Part shown: positions 27,486-36,300 of the stretch, one piece after another | Layout: each line of letters begins with the position of its first letter | Position numbering within the stretch: position 1 is the first letter of the stretch | Position numbers and translations under genes: made by a program | Notes under the pieces: model-generated | Database searches by the model: none | The model's input: only the letters and a program-made list of their open reading frames with translations | What the model was told of the DNA's origin: nothing | Assembly (NCBI GenBank): GCA_023957475.1 | Contig: JAMLHA010000005.1 | Span: 62,001 to 126,000 of the forward strand | Direction of reading: 5' to 3' | DNA length: 64,000 nt | Source: Crocinitomicaceae bacterium | GTDB taxonomy: Bacteria; Bacteroidota; Bacteroidia; Flavobacteriales_D; Crocinitomicaceae

Positions 27486-28706
27486 TCAAATAGTCGCATT
27501 TCGTTTCAAAAGCATTTTTACAGGGAAATAACTAGCGAATAAACTCAATAAACTAACTAATGAAAGGATCAAAACACCATCAAAAAATGTTGTAACAACC
27601 GGGAATTTCTCACCAAAAGAATTTGGCATTTCCAGCAATCCAAACTGAATTTGTAGGAAGCAAATCAAATAACCCAAAAACAGTCCAAAAAAGATTCCTT
27701 TTGCAGCAATTAGCAATCCTTCGTAGAAAAAGATGCGAAAAATCATGGGTTCGTCTGCACCGAGACTTTTCAAAATTTGAATATCTTCTTTCTTTTCTAC
27801 AAAAAGCATGGTCAGTGATGCGACTAAATTAAACGAAGCCAACACAAAAATAAATAGCAAGATGACAATGACAATCAAACGCTCTGTCTTACTTGTTTGA
27901 AAAATTAATTCGTTTTTTTCATCATTGGTTCTAACCTTAAAACTTTCTCCCAATTGTTCTTGCAAGGTTTGTTTCAATCGGTGTTTGTCTGCATGTTGAT
28001 CAATATCAATCAACAGTGCATTCAATTCGTTATCAGCATAACCCAATAGCGTTTGAGCCAAATCTATCGGAACAATCATCATTTCGGCATTAACTTCACG
28101 GTTGTAGTTAATGCGACCAACCACTTGCACACGTTGGGTGAAAAACGGGTTTTTGCTAACGCTCATCTTCATGTCCCGTTTTGGTGCGTAAACCATCACC
28201 GATTCACTTCCGTATTCCTGTGGAATGTAACCCCCTAATTTATCGAGCAAGGTGGCGCCAATTAAACCAACAGGTTCATTGTTTTCATACAAAGCAGGAA
28301 AACCATCCACCATGTGTGAGGATATCTTAGAAAGGCTTAAAAACACAGAATCAGTGCCCAACAACGTAGCGTTTACCCATTTATCTTCGTGTTTTAACAC
28401 GACTATTTCCTCTGTAGCTTTGGCAAATTGTTTGACACCTGGCGTTGCGCTTAATTTTTTTAAATCAATTTCATTTTCAAAAAATGTTTTGGTTTGCGAC
28501 GAACGAATGGTGATGGGCGCATCAAAATCGGAGTACAACTTTTCAATCATTTTCTCAATGCCATTAAAAGCAGAAAGTAAAATAACCAACGAAGCTGTAA
28601 TAATTGTAATGCCAACAACAGAAATACGTGTAATAATGTTTATTACATTTTTCTTCCTTTTGGACGACAAATACCTTCTCGCTATGTAAAAGGAAACGTT
28701 TGGCAA
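27486..28706 (-). CDS. LolC/LolE-family ABC permease (lipoprotein release)
   Basis: 406 aa with the family layout: an N-terminal helix (about 20-45, 'VVGITIITASLVILLSAFNG'), a large periplasmic MacB/PCD-like domain (45-265), and three C-terminal helices including the FtsX domain 'SLGADEPMIFRIFFYEGLLI'. Members extract lipoproteins from the inner membrane toward LolA. It is immediately downstream (1 bp) of rbfA, the usual Bacteroidota neighbour. Its ATPase partner is elsewhere. Confidence 0.9.
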   Translation of the reverse strand: MPNVSFYIARRYLSSKRKKNVINIITRISVVGITIITASLVILLSAFNGIEKMIEKLYSDFDAPITIRSSQTKTFFENEIDLKKLSATPGVKQFAKATEEIVVLKHEDKWVNATLLGTDSVFLSLSKISSHMVDGFPALYENNEPVGLIGATLLDKLGGYIPQEYGSESVMVYAPKRDMKMSVSKNPFFTQRVQVVGRINYNREVNAEMMIVPIDLAQTLLGYADNELNALLIDIDQHADKHRLKQTLQEQLGESFKVRTNDEKNELIFQTSKTERLIVIVILLFIFVLASFNLVASLTMLFVEKKEDIQILKSLGADEPMIFRIFFYEGLLIAAKGIFFGLFLGYLICFLQIQFGLLEMPNSFGEKFPVVTTFFDGVLILSLVSLLSLFASYFPVKMLLKRNATI

Positions 28707-28707
28707 C

Positions 28708-29043
28708 TTATTTCTTCAATAAATTTTCAATTTCCATCGCATAGTCAAGCGAATCATCAATAAAGTAGGCAAATTCAGGAATTTTACGCATGTTTTTCAA
28801 ACGTTTCCCTAAAACACCACGAATGGTGCTTGCGTGTTCTTGAATATTTTTCAATACTTCATTTTTATCTGGACCAGCGAAAATACTCAAATAACAACGT
28901 GCCAATGACAAATCAGAGGTAATGCGAACTTGAGTAACTGTAACCATTGCGCCAAGACCTACTTCTCGTGCATTGCGTTGAAAGAAAGTAGATAATTCTT
29001 CTTGAATTATTCCTTCTATTTTATTTTGTCTAATGGATCCCAT
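28708..29043 (-). CDS. rbfA: Ribosome-binding factor A
   Basis: 111 aa, typical RbfA size. The KH-like fold is recognisable: 'RQNKIEGIIQEELSTFFQ' at the N-terminus, 'VTVTQVRITSDLSLARCYLS' in the centre and 'RKIPEFAYFIDDSLDYAM' at the C-terminus. It assists late 16S rRNA maturation of the 30S subunit. It is divergent from pdxA and precedes the LolC/E-type gene by 1 bp. Confidence 0.95.
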   Translation of the reverse strand: MGSIRQNKIEGIIQEELSTFFQRNAREVGLGAMVTVTQVRITSDLSLARCYLSIFAGPDKNEVLKNIQEHASTIRGVLGKRLKNMRKIPEFAYFIDDSLDYAMEIENLLKK

Positions 29044-29115
29044 ATTACAAAGTTAAGATTTGTTATTGGAATAGAAAGAATTCCAACTTTATTTTCGATT
29101 ACTCAAAAGCTTGAT

Positions 29116-29123
29116 TATTTTTG
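29116..29123 (+). promoter_or_regulatory. pdxA -7 box
   Basis: TATTTTTG, an exact TAnnTTTG match, 23 bp before the ATG at 29147 in the divergent rbfA-pdxA gap. Confidence 0.55.
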
Positions 29124-29146
29124 TAGCATATAAACATTAGTGATTA

Positions 29147-30250
29147 ATGGAAATCGAAAAAGAGAAAGAAAAAGAAATTGGCAGGGATATTCCTGTGCGT
29201 GTTGGTATCTCTATTGGTGATATCAACGGTATTGGTCCAGAAGTAATTATTAAAGCGTTAAGCGATAATCGTTTGTTTTTGGACTGCACACCTATTGTCT
29301 ATGCTTCAAATAAAATTTTAGCACACCATAAAAAATTACTTGATAACAAAGATTTTGCCTATCAATCATGCAAATCTGCTGATGAAGCGCAAAATAAACG
29401 TGTAAATGTAGTTAGCATTGGCGATGAAGACATCACTTTTGAATTGGGTAAACCAACTCAAACAGGTGGTAAATATGCGTTTTTATCGTTGGAAGCAGCT
29501 ACACAAGATTTGGCTTCTGGTAAGATTGATGTATTGGTTACTGCGCCTATTTCAAAAGAAGCAATGGCAATGTCGGGCTTTAAATTTCCTGGTCACACCG
29601 AATATTTAGCTCATTTGGCTGGTGAAGAAGAAGCTTTGATGATGATGGTTTCGGATGATTTAAGAGTGGCTTTGGTGACTTCTCACATTGCGTTGAAAGA
29701 TGTTAGCACAGCCATCACAAAAGAAAAAGTGGCTAAAAAAATAGAGCAATTGGATAAAAGTTTGCGAAAAGATTTTTGCATCCAACGCCCCAAAATTGCT
29801 GTTTTAGGATTAAACCCTCATGCAGGCGAAAACGGCAAAATGGGCTCCGAAGAAAACGAAGTGATTATTCCAGGCATTAAACAAGCGTATGCAAATGGGT
29901 GTTTGGCTTTTGGTCCCTACCCTGCTGATGGTTTCTTTGGTTCTGCTGTTCACCACCAATTTGATGCCATTTTAGCCATGTACCACGATCAAGGATTGAC
30001 GGCGTTTAAAACATTGGCGTTTGATAACGGCGTTAATTTCACTGCAGGATTACCAGTTGTAAGAACTTCTCCAGATCATGGAACTGCTTTTGATATTGTT
30101 GGACAAAATAAAGCTTCTGAGCAATCATTGAGAAGTGCTATTTATTTAGCAATGGACATTTATAAAAATAACAGATTACACAAAGAAATTTTTGCTAATC
30201 CGTTGCCTATTTCTCCTCCTGAAACGAAAAGAGATAGAAGAGACAATTAA
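29147..30250 (+). CDS. pdxA: 4-hydroxythreonine-4-phosphate dehydrogenase
   Basis: 367 aa. PdxA oxidises 4-phosphohydroxy-L-threonine in the DXP-dependent pyridoxal phosphate pathway. Signatures include 'RVGISIGDINGIGPEVIIKA' at the start, the metal-binding His in 'FPGHTEYLA', 'LGLNPHAGENG' and 'YHDQGLTAFK', and the C-terminal 'RTSPDHGTAFDIVG'. Extra charged residues at both ends (Lys/Glu-rich start, Arg-rich tail) make it slightly longer than usual. It is followed 19 bp later by the EEP gene. Confidence 0.96.
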   Translation: MEIEKEKEKEIGRDIPVRVGISIGDINGIGPEVIIKALSDNRLFLDCTPIVYASNKILAHHKKLLDNKDFAYQSCKSADEAQNKRVNVVSIGDEDITFELGKPTQTGGKYAFLSLEAATQDLASGKIDVLVTAPISKEAMAMSGFKFPGHTEYLAHLAGEEEALMMMVSDDLRVALVTSHIALKDVSTAITKEKVAKKIEQLDKSLRKDFCIQRPKIAVLGLNPHAGENGKMGSEENEVIIPGIKQAYANGCLAFGPYPADGFFGSAVHHQFDAILAMYHDQGLTAFKTLAFDNGVNFTAGLPVVRTSPDHGTAFDIVGQNKASEQSLRSAIYLAMDIYKNNRLHKEIFANPLPISPPETKRDRRDN

Positions 30251-30269
30251 CCTTTTTTAATAATTTCGG

Positions 30270-31223
30270 ATGAAAAAATGGTGTGTTTTAATTGTTGTGT
30301 TTTTGGTGTTTTTTAATTCGTTTTCGCAAAAATCAGTTAAATATATCGGTTTTTATAATGCAGAGAACCTTTTTGACACCATCAATCAATCCAATTTTGA
30401 CGAAGATTTTTTACCAACTGGCAAGAATCAATGGACGAGTGAACGTTACCTCAACAAACTAAAAAATTTGAACCAAGCAATCGATTCGTTGGGCGATATT
30501 TTGGTGCTTGGATTTGCCGAAATTGAAAACAGAAAGGTGATTGAGGATTTAAACCAGGCTTCGGCAACACGTAAAAATTTTGGCATCATTCATTATGATA
30601 GTCCCGACAGACGAGGAATCGATGTGGCAATGATTTATGATTCTACTATTTTAGAATTCAACAACTCCGGCAAAATTGTTTATCGAAAAGATAGTTCAAT
30701 GGTTTTTTCAAGAGACATTGTTTGGGGAAAATTCACCTATAAAAAAGATACTGTTTTTGTTTTGGTCAACCACTGGCCTTCACGACTTGGAGGAGTTGAA
30801 AAAACCGAACACAAGCGCGTTTTTGCAGCACAATTGGCACTTCATTTTATTGATTCTGTCACTTCTATTTCACCAAAATCGAAAATTGTTTTAATGGGAG
30901 ATTTAAACGATTATCCTACTGATAAAGCGCCACAATTAATTGCCCAAAAACTGCATCCAATGATAGCAAAATCTGCTGGAATTTATGGTGGTTCATACTA
31001 TTACAAGGGTAAGTGGGATGTGCTGGATCATCTTTTTGTTTCTTCCAACGTGGCAAAAGGCAAATTAAAAGTGATAAAAAATTCCGGAGAAATTGTATCA
31101 AAAGAGTTTTTATTGGAAAAAAAGAATGGAGAAAAATACCCCTTTCGCACCTTTTCAGAAAAAAGCTACCTCAATGGTTACTCAGACCATTTGCCAGTGA
31201 AGATTGGAGTGAGAGTGAAATGA
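30270..31223 (+). CDS. Secreted endonuclease/exonuclease/phosphatase-family protein
   Basis: 317 aa with a clear signal peptide (MKKWCVLIVVFLVFFNSFSQ). The EEP fold motifs appear in order: 'YNAENLFDT', 'GFAEIENR' (metal Glu), 'NHWPSR', 'LMGDLNDYP' (Asp/Asn) and 'YSDHLPV' (catalytic Asp-His). All key residues are present, so it is probably an active periplasmic or secreted phosphodiesterase or nuclease. It lies 19 bp after pdxA. The substrate is unknown. Confidence 0.88.
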   Translation: MKKWCVLIVVFLVFFNSFSQKSVKYIGFYNAENLFDTINQSNFDEDFLPTGKNQWTSERYLNKLKNLNQAIDSLGDILVLGFAEIENRKVIEDLNQASATRKNFGIIHYDSPDRRGIDVAMIYDSTILEFNNSGKIVYRKDSSMVFSRDIVWGKFTYKKDTVFVLVNHWPSRLGGVEKTEHKRVFAAQLALHFIDSVTSISPKSKIVLMGDLNDYPTDKAPQLIAQKLHPMIAKSAGIYGGSYYYKGKWDVLDHLFVSSNVAKGKLKVIKNSGEIVSKEFLLEKKNGEKYPFRTFSEKSYLNGYSDHLPVKIGVRVK

Positions 31224-31355
31224 TGCTGAGCAAGTGGAAGAAACTATTCTCGTCATTTAGGGTATAAATTTTTCAATAAATATATCAAGGTGCTATTTGA
31301 TAATTCGTGAAATTTTATTAATATTGTTGAATAGACGAAATAAAACTTTGTTTAT

Positions 31356-31407
31356 ACAACAAATAGGTGCATAAAGCGAGATAAAACTACGCAGATAAAT
31401 AAGTTGT
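31356..31407. repeat. attC-like palindrome (site D), left boundary of the mosaic region
   Basis: ACAAC at 31356 and GTTGT at 31403 form the outer arms. Inside them TAGGTGCATA (31364-31373) faces TACGCAGATA, a 7-of-10 inverted match. The 52-bp bulged palindrome has the size of an integron attC site. It lies 25 bp before the first accessory gene and after the last core-like gene. Confidence 0.45.
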
Positions 31408-31431
31408 GCGTCAGTTTAAAAACCAAGAAAT

Positions 31432-32301
31432 ATGAGTAAATACGGAGACATTCAATACTTAATTGACAGACCTGAACCAAGCGAAATTTTCCTTAGGGCA
31501 AGACATATAGCAGGTTCACAATTGCAAGACCAATTTAATGCTAACAACCAAAAGAGTGTGAACTCTAGTTATGACGGCTTCAAATGGATAAAAGCCGAAT
31601 TGACATATCCTTCATTTGATAACCTAACATTTGCCTTTAAGAATTCAATTTTTTCAGTGGTTATAGAACTGATAGATGACAAAGGGAGTTCATTTACAAG
31701 ACAACAAAAAGACCGACTTTTAAAAGCTTGTGAAGAAAACAACTTAATCCCCTGCACTTTTAGACTAAAGTTTAGAGAAAAAACTGATAACTTTTTGGGG
31801 AAACTTATGGGAAATAAAGACCAACTTGATTATGAGCTTACACCATTAGAGCAAGGATGGAACTTATTTGACGCAAGGACAAATCAAAGAATAAATCCAT
31901 TAAATGTTGCAAGTAACGAAAAGACAAGAATGTCAAAATGGGAGTTAAGCAACTTTGCAATTCAAATTGTAAGAAATGATTTGGAAAAAGAAGGAAATGA
32001 TATTTTGTCATTCTGCGACTTACCAGAGGTAAACCCTCAAATATGGTTCAAGAATAAGAAAGGGGAAGTAGGTTGGGTAATTGTAAAGCACATTAAAAAC
32101 GGGAATGAAAAAGACTATAAAGAATGGGTAGGACTTGAAGACCGAAGTCCACAATTAAAACCGTATGACGGATATTTTGCGTCTGTTCAAATAATTCCTT
32201 CAGTTGGCTGGAATGGAGTAACAGAATTCACTTCTGACTTATACAGAGGCGACGGAATGTATGTTAATTACAAGGGTCTTGAACGAATTTATGTGTCGTA
32301 A
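31432..32301 (+). CDS. Unrecognised accessory protein (289 aa)
   Basis: Soluble, no signal peptide, starting MSKYGDIQYLIDRPEPSEIF. The C-terminal half has conserved-looking aromatic segments ('PQIWFKNKKGEVGWVIVKH', 'GYFASVQIIPSVGW'), suggesting a beta-rich binding domain. It starts 25 bp after palindrome D and 28 bp before the next gene, so the pair forms one module. No function can be assigned; adjacency to defence genes is the only clue. Confidence 0.7.
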   Translation: MSKYGDIQYLIDRPEPSEIFLRARHIAGSQLQDQFNANNQKSVNSSYDGFKWIKAELTYPSFDNLTFAFKNSIFSVVIELIDDKGSSFTRQQKDRLLKACEENNLIPCTFRLKFREKTDNFLGKLMGNKDQLDYELTPLEQGWNLFDARTNQRINPLNVASNEKTRMSKWELSNFAIQIVRNDLEKEGNDILSFCDLPEVNPQIWFKNKKGEVGWVIVKHIKNGNEKDYKEWVGLEDRSPQLKPYDGYFASVQIIPSVGWNGVTEFTSDLYRGDGMYVNYKGLERIYVS

Positions 32302-32329
32302 AAAAAACAATATAAATTAAAATATAAAT

Positions 32330-33229
32330 ATGGGAATATTAAACTTTTTTAGAAAACCACAAAAAACTGAATTGCAAAATACAGTTGATGAGATTTATAA
32401 AGATTTGTTTCCAAATGGAGAAAAAGATTTAAAAACTGGTATAGACTTTTTATTACAATTAACAAGCAATAAACTCTCTTATACTGAAGCGAGATTAATA
32501 TACATTAAATCATTTTCTCTTTCTAAGATTTCTAAAGATTTTAGTATTGAAAGATTAACGCAACATTTAAACGGTCAACCAATCAATTATTTTTCAAAAA
32601 AACAGATTGAAGAGTATTTTATATTTTTAATGAAACAAAATGGTATAAATGTTCATTTATTGAGTAATGATGAATATTACGAAAAAATGTTTCAGTCTTT
32701 ACTCGATGAGTTCAATTTTTTCTATCCAGAAATCGTAACTTTAAGTACCTCTTTTGATTTTTTTACAGATAATGGCAAAGTTATAGTCCAAAAAGACAAT
32801 CAAATTGGTTTTATATCCTCTAATTCTTTTAATTGGCTTAGATACGTGTATAAGAATAACAATACATTACATAAAAAAATTGTCACTTTATTTTCCGAAA
32901 AAAATACAGGAAATTATTCTGAACATAAATCACAAATTTTAAAACAATTCCGCCATAAAGATAAAGATATAAACGCTTTTTTAGATAATGAAAAAAATAC
33001 TATAGAATTATATAAGATACTTTCTGCTTATAATGTATTTATTGATAAATCAGTAAATAGTTTACTAAATTTTTATAAAAAAGATAAAATGAATGTTGAA
33101 TTAGAAATTAGACAACTTAATAATAATTATTTACCATCAAAACATATAAAAGATGCTTCTAATTTAAGTGTTTATGACATTTGCAATATTTTTTTGAGAG
33201 ATGTTCTTTCAGGGGAAAAGTTGCAATAA
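32330..33229 (+). CDS. Unrecognised accessory protein (299 aa)
   Basis: Starts MGILNFFRKPQKTELQN. Very AT-rich, Asn/Lys/Ile-rich and mostly helical, with no motif I can name. It follows the 289-aa gene by 28 bp and ends 10 bp before palindrome E, so it closes the D-E module. Composition is more AT-rich than its upstream neighbour. Confidence 0.7.
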   Translation: MGILNFFRKPQKTELQNTVDEIYKDLFPNGEKDLKTGIDFLLQLTSNKLSYTEARLIYIKSFSLSKISKDFSIERLTQHLNGQPINYFSKKQIEEYFIFLMKQNGINVHLLSNDEYYEKMFQSLLDEFNFFYPEIVTLSTSFDFFTDNGKVIVQKDNQIGFISSNSFNWLRYVYKNNNTLHKKIVTLFSEKNTGNYSEHKSQILKQFRHKDKDINAFLDNEKNTIELYKILSAYNVFIDKSVNSLLNFYKKDKMNVELEIRQLNNNYLPSKHIKDASNLSVYDICNIFLRDVLSGEKLQ

Positions 33230-33239
33230 AACCGAACGC

Positions 33240-33367
33240 ACAACAGCAGTTTGGCAAAATGGCGGGTTCAGTGCTAAATTGAACATTCAGTTTTCAAAAG
33301 AAGTTTAGTGCTAAATTGAAAGTAAGTGCTTCTAAATCCGCCACTTCGCCAAGCTGCGAAACGTTGT
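33240..33367. repeat. attC-like palindrome (site E)
   Basis: The left arm (ACAACAGCAGTTTGGC... from 33240) and right arm (...GCCAAGCTGCG..GTTGT ending 33367) are reverse complements apart from G-T-type differences and a few extra bases. In the centre the phrase AGTGCTAAATTGAA occurs twice (33270, 33307). It lies between the D-E gene pair and the methyltransferase operon. Confidence 0.6.
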
Positions 33368-33466
33368 AGGCAAGCCAGACGAACAGAGTATATGAAAATT
33401 ATTAAAAGAAATGTATTTTTTATTTTTTTGCCAACGCACGAGAAAACAATTTTTGCCAACGCTCAA

Positions 33467-33523
33467 ATGGCACATTTGGTTTTCCCAACGCACAAGCCAA
33501 ACGCAAAAAACCAAAAGAGCCAT
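33467..33523. repeat. Hairpin unit of the dispersed boundary repeat (copy 1)
   Basis: ATGGCACATTTGGTTTT pairs with AAAACCAAAAGAGCCAT. The inner sequence CAACGCACAAGCC is shared with copies at 50415, 42501 and about 56360. In the copy at 50415 the stem is ACGGC/GCCGT, so T-A has become C-G on both sides. This compensatory change supports a functional stem. Confidence 0.55.
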
Positions 33524-33601
33524 TTTTTTGCCTTCACACCTAAAAAGTAGAGAAAATAAAGTTTAACTTTGAAAAATGAATTTTTATCACTAAATGATTT
33601 A

Positions 33602-34843
33602 ATGAAAAAACTGAATTACATAGACTTATTTGCGGGAGCAGGCGGACTGTCAGAAGGATTTGTGCGTGCGGGATTTAATCCGATTGCTCACGTTGAGATG
33701 AATAAAGATGCCTGCGACACTTTAAAAACAAGAGTCGCTTATCATTGGCTTAACGAAAACGGAAAGAAAGAAGTCTATACCAATTATCTTAAATCAGAGA
33801 ATAAAACAAAAGAAGAATTTTGGAATGAAGTTCCTAAAGAAATCATCAGTTCTGTTATCAACACTGAAATCTCAAAAGAAACTTTGTCTGAAATTTTTAA
33901 AATAATAGACAGTAAATTAGGAAAGAAGAAAATTGATTTAATCGTTGGAGGTCCGCCTTGTCAAGCATATTCTGTTGCGGGAAGAGCCCGCAAGGATATG
34001 AGCAACGACCCTAGGAATACATTGTATTTGTATTATGTGGAGTTTTTGAAAAAATACCAACCCAATATGTTTGTCTTTGAAAACGTACCAGGTATTTTGT
34101 CGGCAAAAAATGGAGAGTATCTTGAAAAAATATTTGAATCAGTTCGAGAAGCAGGATATGAATTGAGCCTTCCCAATAATAAGAACCGCTTTCTTAATGC
34201 AAAAGACTTTGGTGTATTACAAGATAGAAAACGAGTAATTATTGTGGGTTGGAAAAAGGAATTGGGTTTGTCTTATCCTAATTTTGAAACTAAAGAAAAT
34301 AACTTTAAAATTCTAAAAGATTTATTTTCTGACTTGAAACCTTTGCAAAATGGTAAAGGAACTTTGAACGCAGTCAATTACGCAAAACCAACAACTGAAT
34401 ATTTGGAACAAGCAAAAATCAGAAATGGTTTAGACTTCGTTACACAGCATATCGCACGACCAAACAACGAAAATGATTTGGAAATTTACCGTATTGCGGT
34501 TGATGAATGGAATAATGGCAAACGCTTGAATTATGCACATTTGCCCGAAAGATTAATAAAACATAGTAATACAAAATCCTTTACCAATCGTTTCCAAGTT
34601 GTAAACGGTCAAGGTATTTCACATACCGTTGTTGCCCATATTGCAATGGACGGACATTATTATATTCACCCTGACAAGAAACAAAATCGTTCAATTTCAG
34701 TTAGAGAAGCTGCAAGAATACAATCGTTTCCTGATGATTATTTCTTTGAAGGAAGCCGTACAGCCGCTTTCAAACAAATAGGCAATGCTGTTCCACCTTT
34801 AATGGCTGAAAAAATTGCCGAAAAAATCAAGGAAATGATATGA
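33602..34843 (+). CDS. DNA (cytosine-5) methyltransferase
   Basis: 413 aa from the ATG at 33602; a TTG at 33569 would add 11 residues. Motif I 'DLFAGAGGLSEGF' (about 8-20), motif IV 'GGPPCQAYSVAGRA' with catalytic Cys120, motif VI 'FENVPG' and a late 'FKQIGNAVPPLMAEKIA' (motif X) are all present. It transfers a methyl group to C5 of cytosine. It overlaps the next gene by 4 bp (ATGA) and heads a five-gene operon, so it probably protects host DNA from that system. Confidence 0.95.
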   Translation: MKKLNYIDLFAGAGGLSEGFVRAGFNPIAHVEMNKDACDTLKTRVAYHWLNENGKKEVYTNYLKSENKTKEEFWNEVPKEIISSVINTEISKETLSEIFKIIDSKLGKKKIDLIVGGPPCQAYSVAGRARKDMSNDPRNTLYLYYVEFLKKYQPNMFVFENVPGILSAKNGEYLEKIFESVREAGYELSLPNNKNRFLNAKDFGVLQDRKRVIIVGWKKELGLSYPNFETKENNFKILKDLFSDLKPLQNGKGTLNAVNYAKPTTEYLEQAKIRNGLDFVTQHIARPNNENDLEIYRIAVDEWNNGKRLNYAHLPERLIKHSNTKSFTNRFQVVNGQGISHTVVAHIAMDGHYYIHPDKKQNRSISVREAARIQSFPDDYFFEGSRTAAFKQIGNAVPPLMAEKIAEKIKEMI

Positions 34844-36300
34844 ATGGATTTACAAAAGCCGAAATAGCCAAGCCAAACCCAAAATCAACAATCAATTCTT
34901 ACAGAAGTTTTGGTTACAACCTTTCTACGGCTATTGCTGATATTATTGACAATTCAATTTCCGCAAGTGCAAACGAAATTCGTCTTGAATATAAATGGAA
35001 CGGACAGGATTCGTTCATTTCTGTTTCCGATAATGGAATAGGAATGAACAAAGACGAGCTTGTTTTGGCAATGACACCAGGAAGCAAAGACCCCGAAGAA
35101 TTGCGAAGCGAAAAGGATTTAGGACGTTTTGGAATGGGTTTGAAAACCGCTTCATTTTCGCAATGTAAACGGCTTACCTGTATTACCAAACGTGAAAATT
35201 ACGCAACAATTAAACGTTGTTGGGATATTGATTACATCAATGCTGAAAACGAATGGCAGTTGTTGGATTACGTTTCCGACACTTCATTTCTTGAAAAAAT
35301 TGAAACACAAAAATCAGGAACATTAGTCCTTTGGGAAAAGTTAGACCGAATTGTCGGTAATGCTGAAACCAGCAACGAAAGTGTGAAAAATGCTTTTTAC
35401 CAAGAAATGGTAAATGTGAAAGAACATTTGAGTTTAGTATTTCACAAGTTTATTGAAAGCAAACGAATAAAAATCTACTTTCAAAACGAAGAAATTGAGC
35501 CTTACAATCCTTTCTTGTTAAACCTAAATCCGAAACCCGAAATGGGACAACCTGAAATTTTCGGTAATGTGGAAATTACCTATTTCATACTTCCGCATAT
35601 GTCCGAAATTGGTAAAACGGATTATGAAAATTCGGGCGGTTCGCTGGGCTGGTTTAATGCACAGGGATTTTATATTTATCGTGGCGACAGATTGCTTGTT
35701 GCTGGCGACTGGCTTGGTCTTGAAAAGAAACGTGATTATTCAAAACTGGCAAGAATTTCGGTAAATTTCACAAATTCAAATGATTTTAACTGGCATCTGG
35801 ACATCAAAAAATCAACTGCAACACCACCAATAGAAATCAGACGGGAACTTTCACGCATTGCGAAAATCGCAATTATGAAATCGGCTAAAATCTATAATTG
35901 GCGGGGTCAAAAAACATTTTCAGAAAGCAGAAATGTTAATCACGAACCGCTGTGGACGGATGAGAAAACACGGGAAGGAATTAAGAAATATAAAATCAAC
36001 AGAAAGCACCCAATTATAAAATCGTTGTTGGAAGAAAACAACAAATTAGCTGGAAAAGCATTGAAATTGCTTGAAGAAAACGTTCCGATTGAGTTGATTT
36101 TAAGCAATCAGAACGAAGACCCTGCATTTCACGAATTAGAAAAGCAAACCGATAAACCAACTGATGATTTAATCAATCTGGCTGTTGAGTTGTACAACAT
36201 AAATGTAAAACAAGGAGTGCCAAGTGAATTGGCAAGACAACAAATTATGAGTTCTACGCCTTTTAATTTGTTTCCGTTAATCAATGAATATCTGAAATGA
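34840..36300 (+). CDS. MutL/MORC-type GHKL ATPase of an mza-like defence operon
   Basis: 486 aa. GHKL motifs are intact: 'AIADIIDNSISA' (N box, about 31-42), 'SVSDNGIGMNKDEL' (61-74) and 'DLGRFGMGLKTASFS' (93-107). The rest lacks a histidine-kinase core, matching the MutL/MORC-like ATPases described next to Z1 helicases and AIPR proteins in restriction-like operons. It overlaps both neighbours by 4 bp (ATGA). It probably acts as an ATP-driven DNA clamp. Confidence 0.88.
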   Translation: MNGFTKAEIAKPNPKSTINSYRSFGYNLSTAIADIIDNSISASANEIRLEYKWNGQDSFISVSDNGIGMNKDELVLAMTPGSKDPEELRSEKDLGRFGMGLKTASFSQCKRLTCITKRENYATIKRCWDIDYINAENEWQLLDYVSDTSFLEKIETQKSGTLVLWEKLDRIVGNAETSNESVKNAFYQEMVNVKEHLSLVFHKFIESKRIKIYFQNEEIEPYNPFLLNLNPKPEMGQPEIFGNVEITYFILPHMSEIGKTDYENSGGSLGWFNAQGFYIYRGDRLLVAGDWLGLEKKRDYSKLARISVNFTNSNDFNWHLDIKKSTATPPIEIRRELSRIAKIAIMKSAKIYNWRGQKTFSESRNVNHEPLWTDEKTREGIKKYKINRKHPIIKSLLEENNKLAGKALKLLEENVPIELILSNQNEDPAFHELEKQTDKPTDDLINLAVELYNINVKQGVPSELARQQIMSSTPFNLFPLINEYLK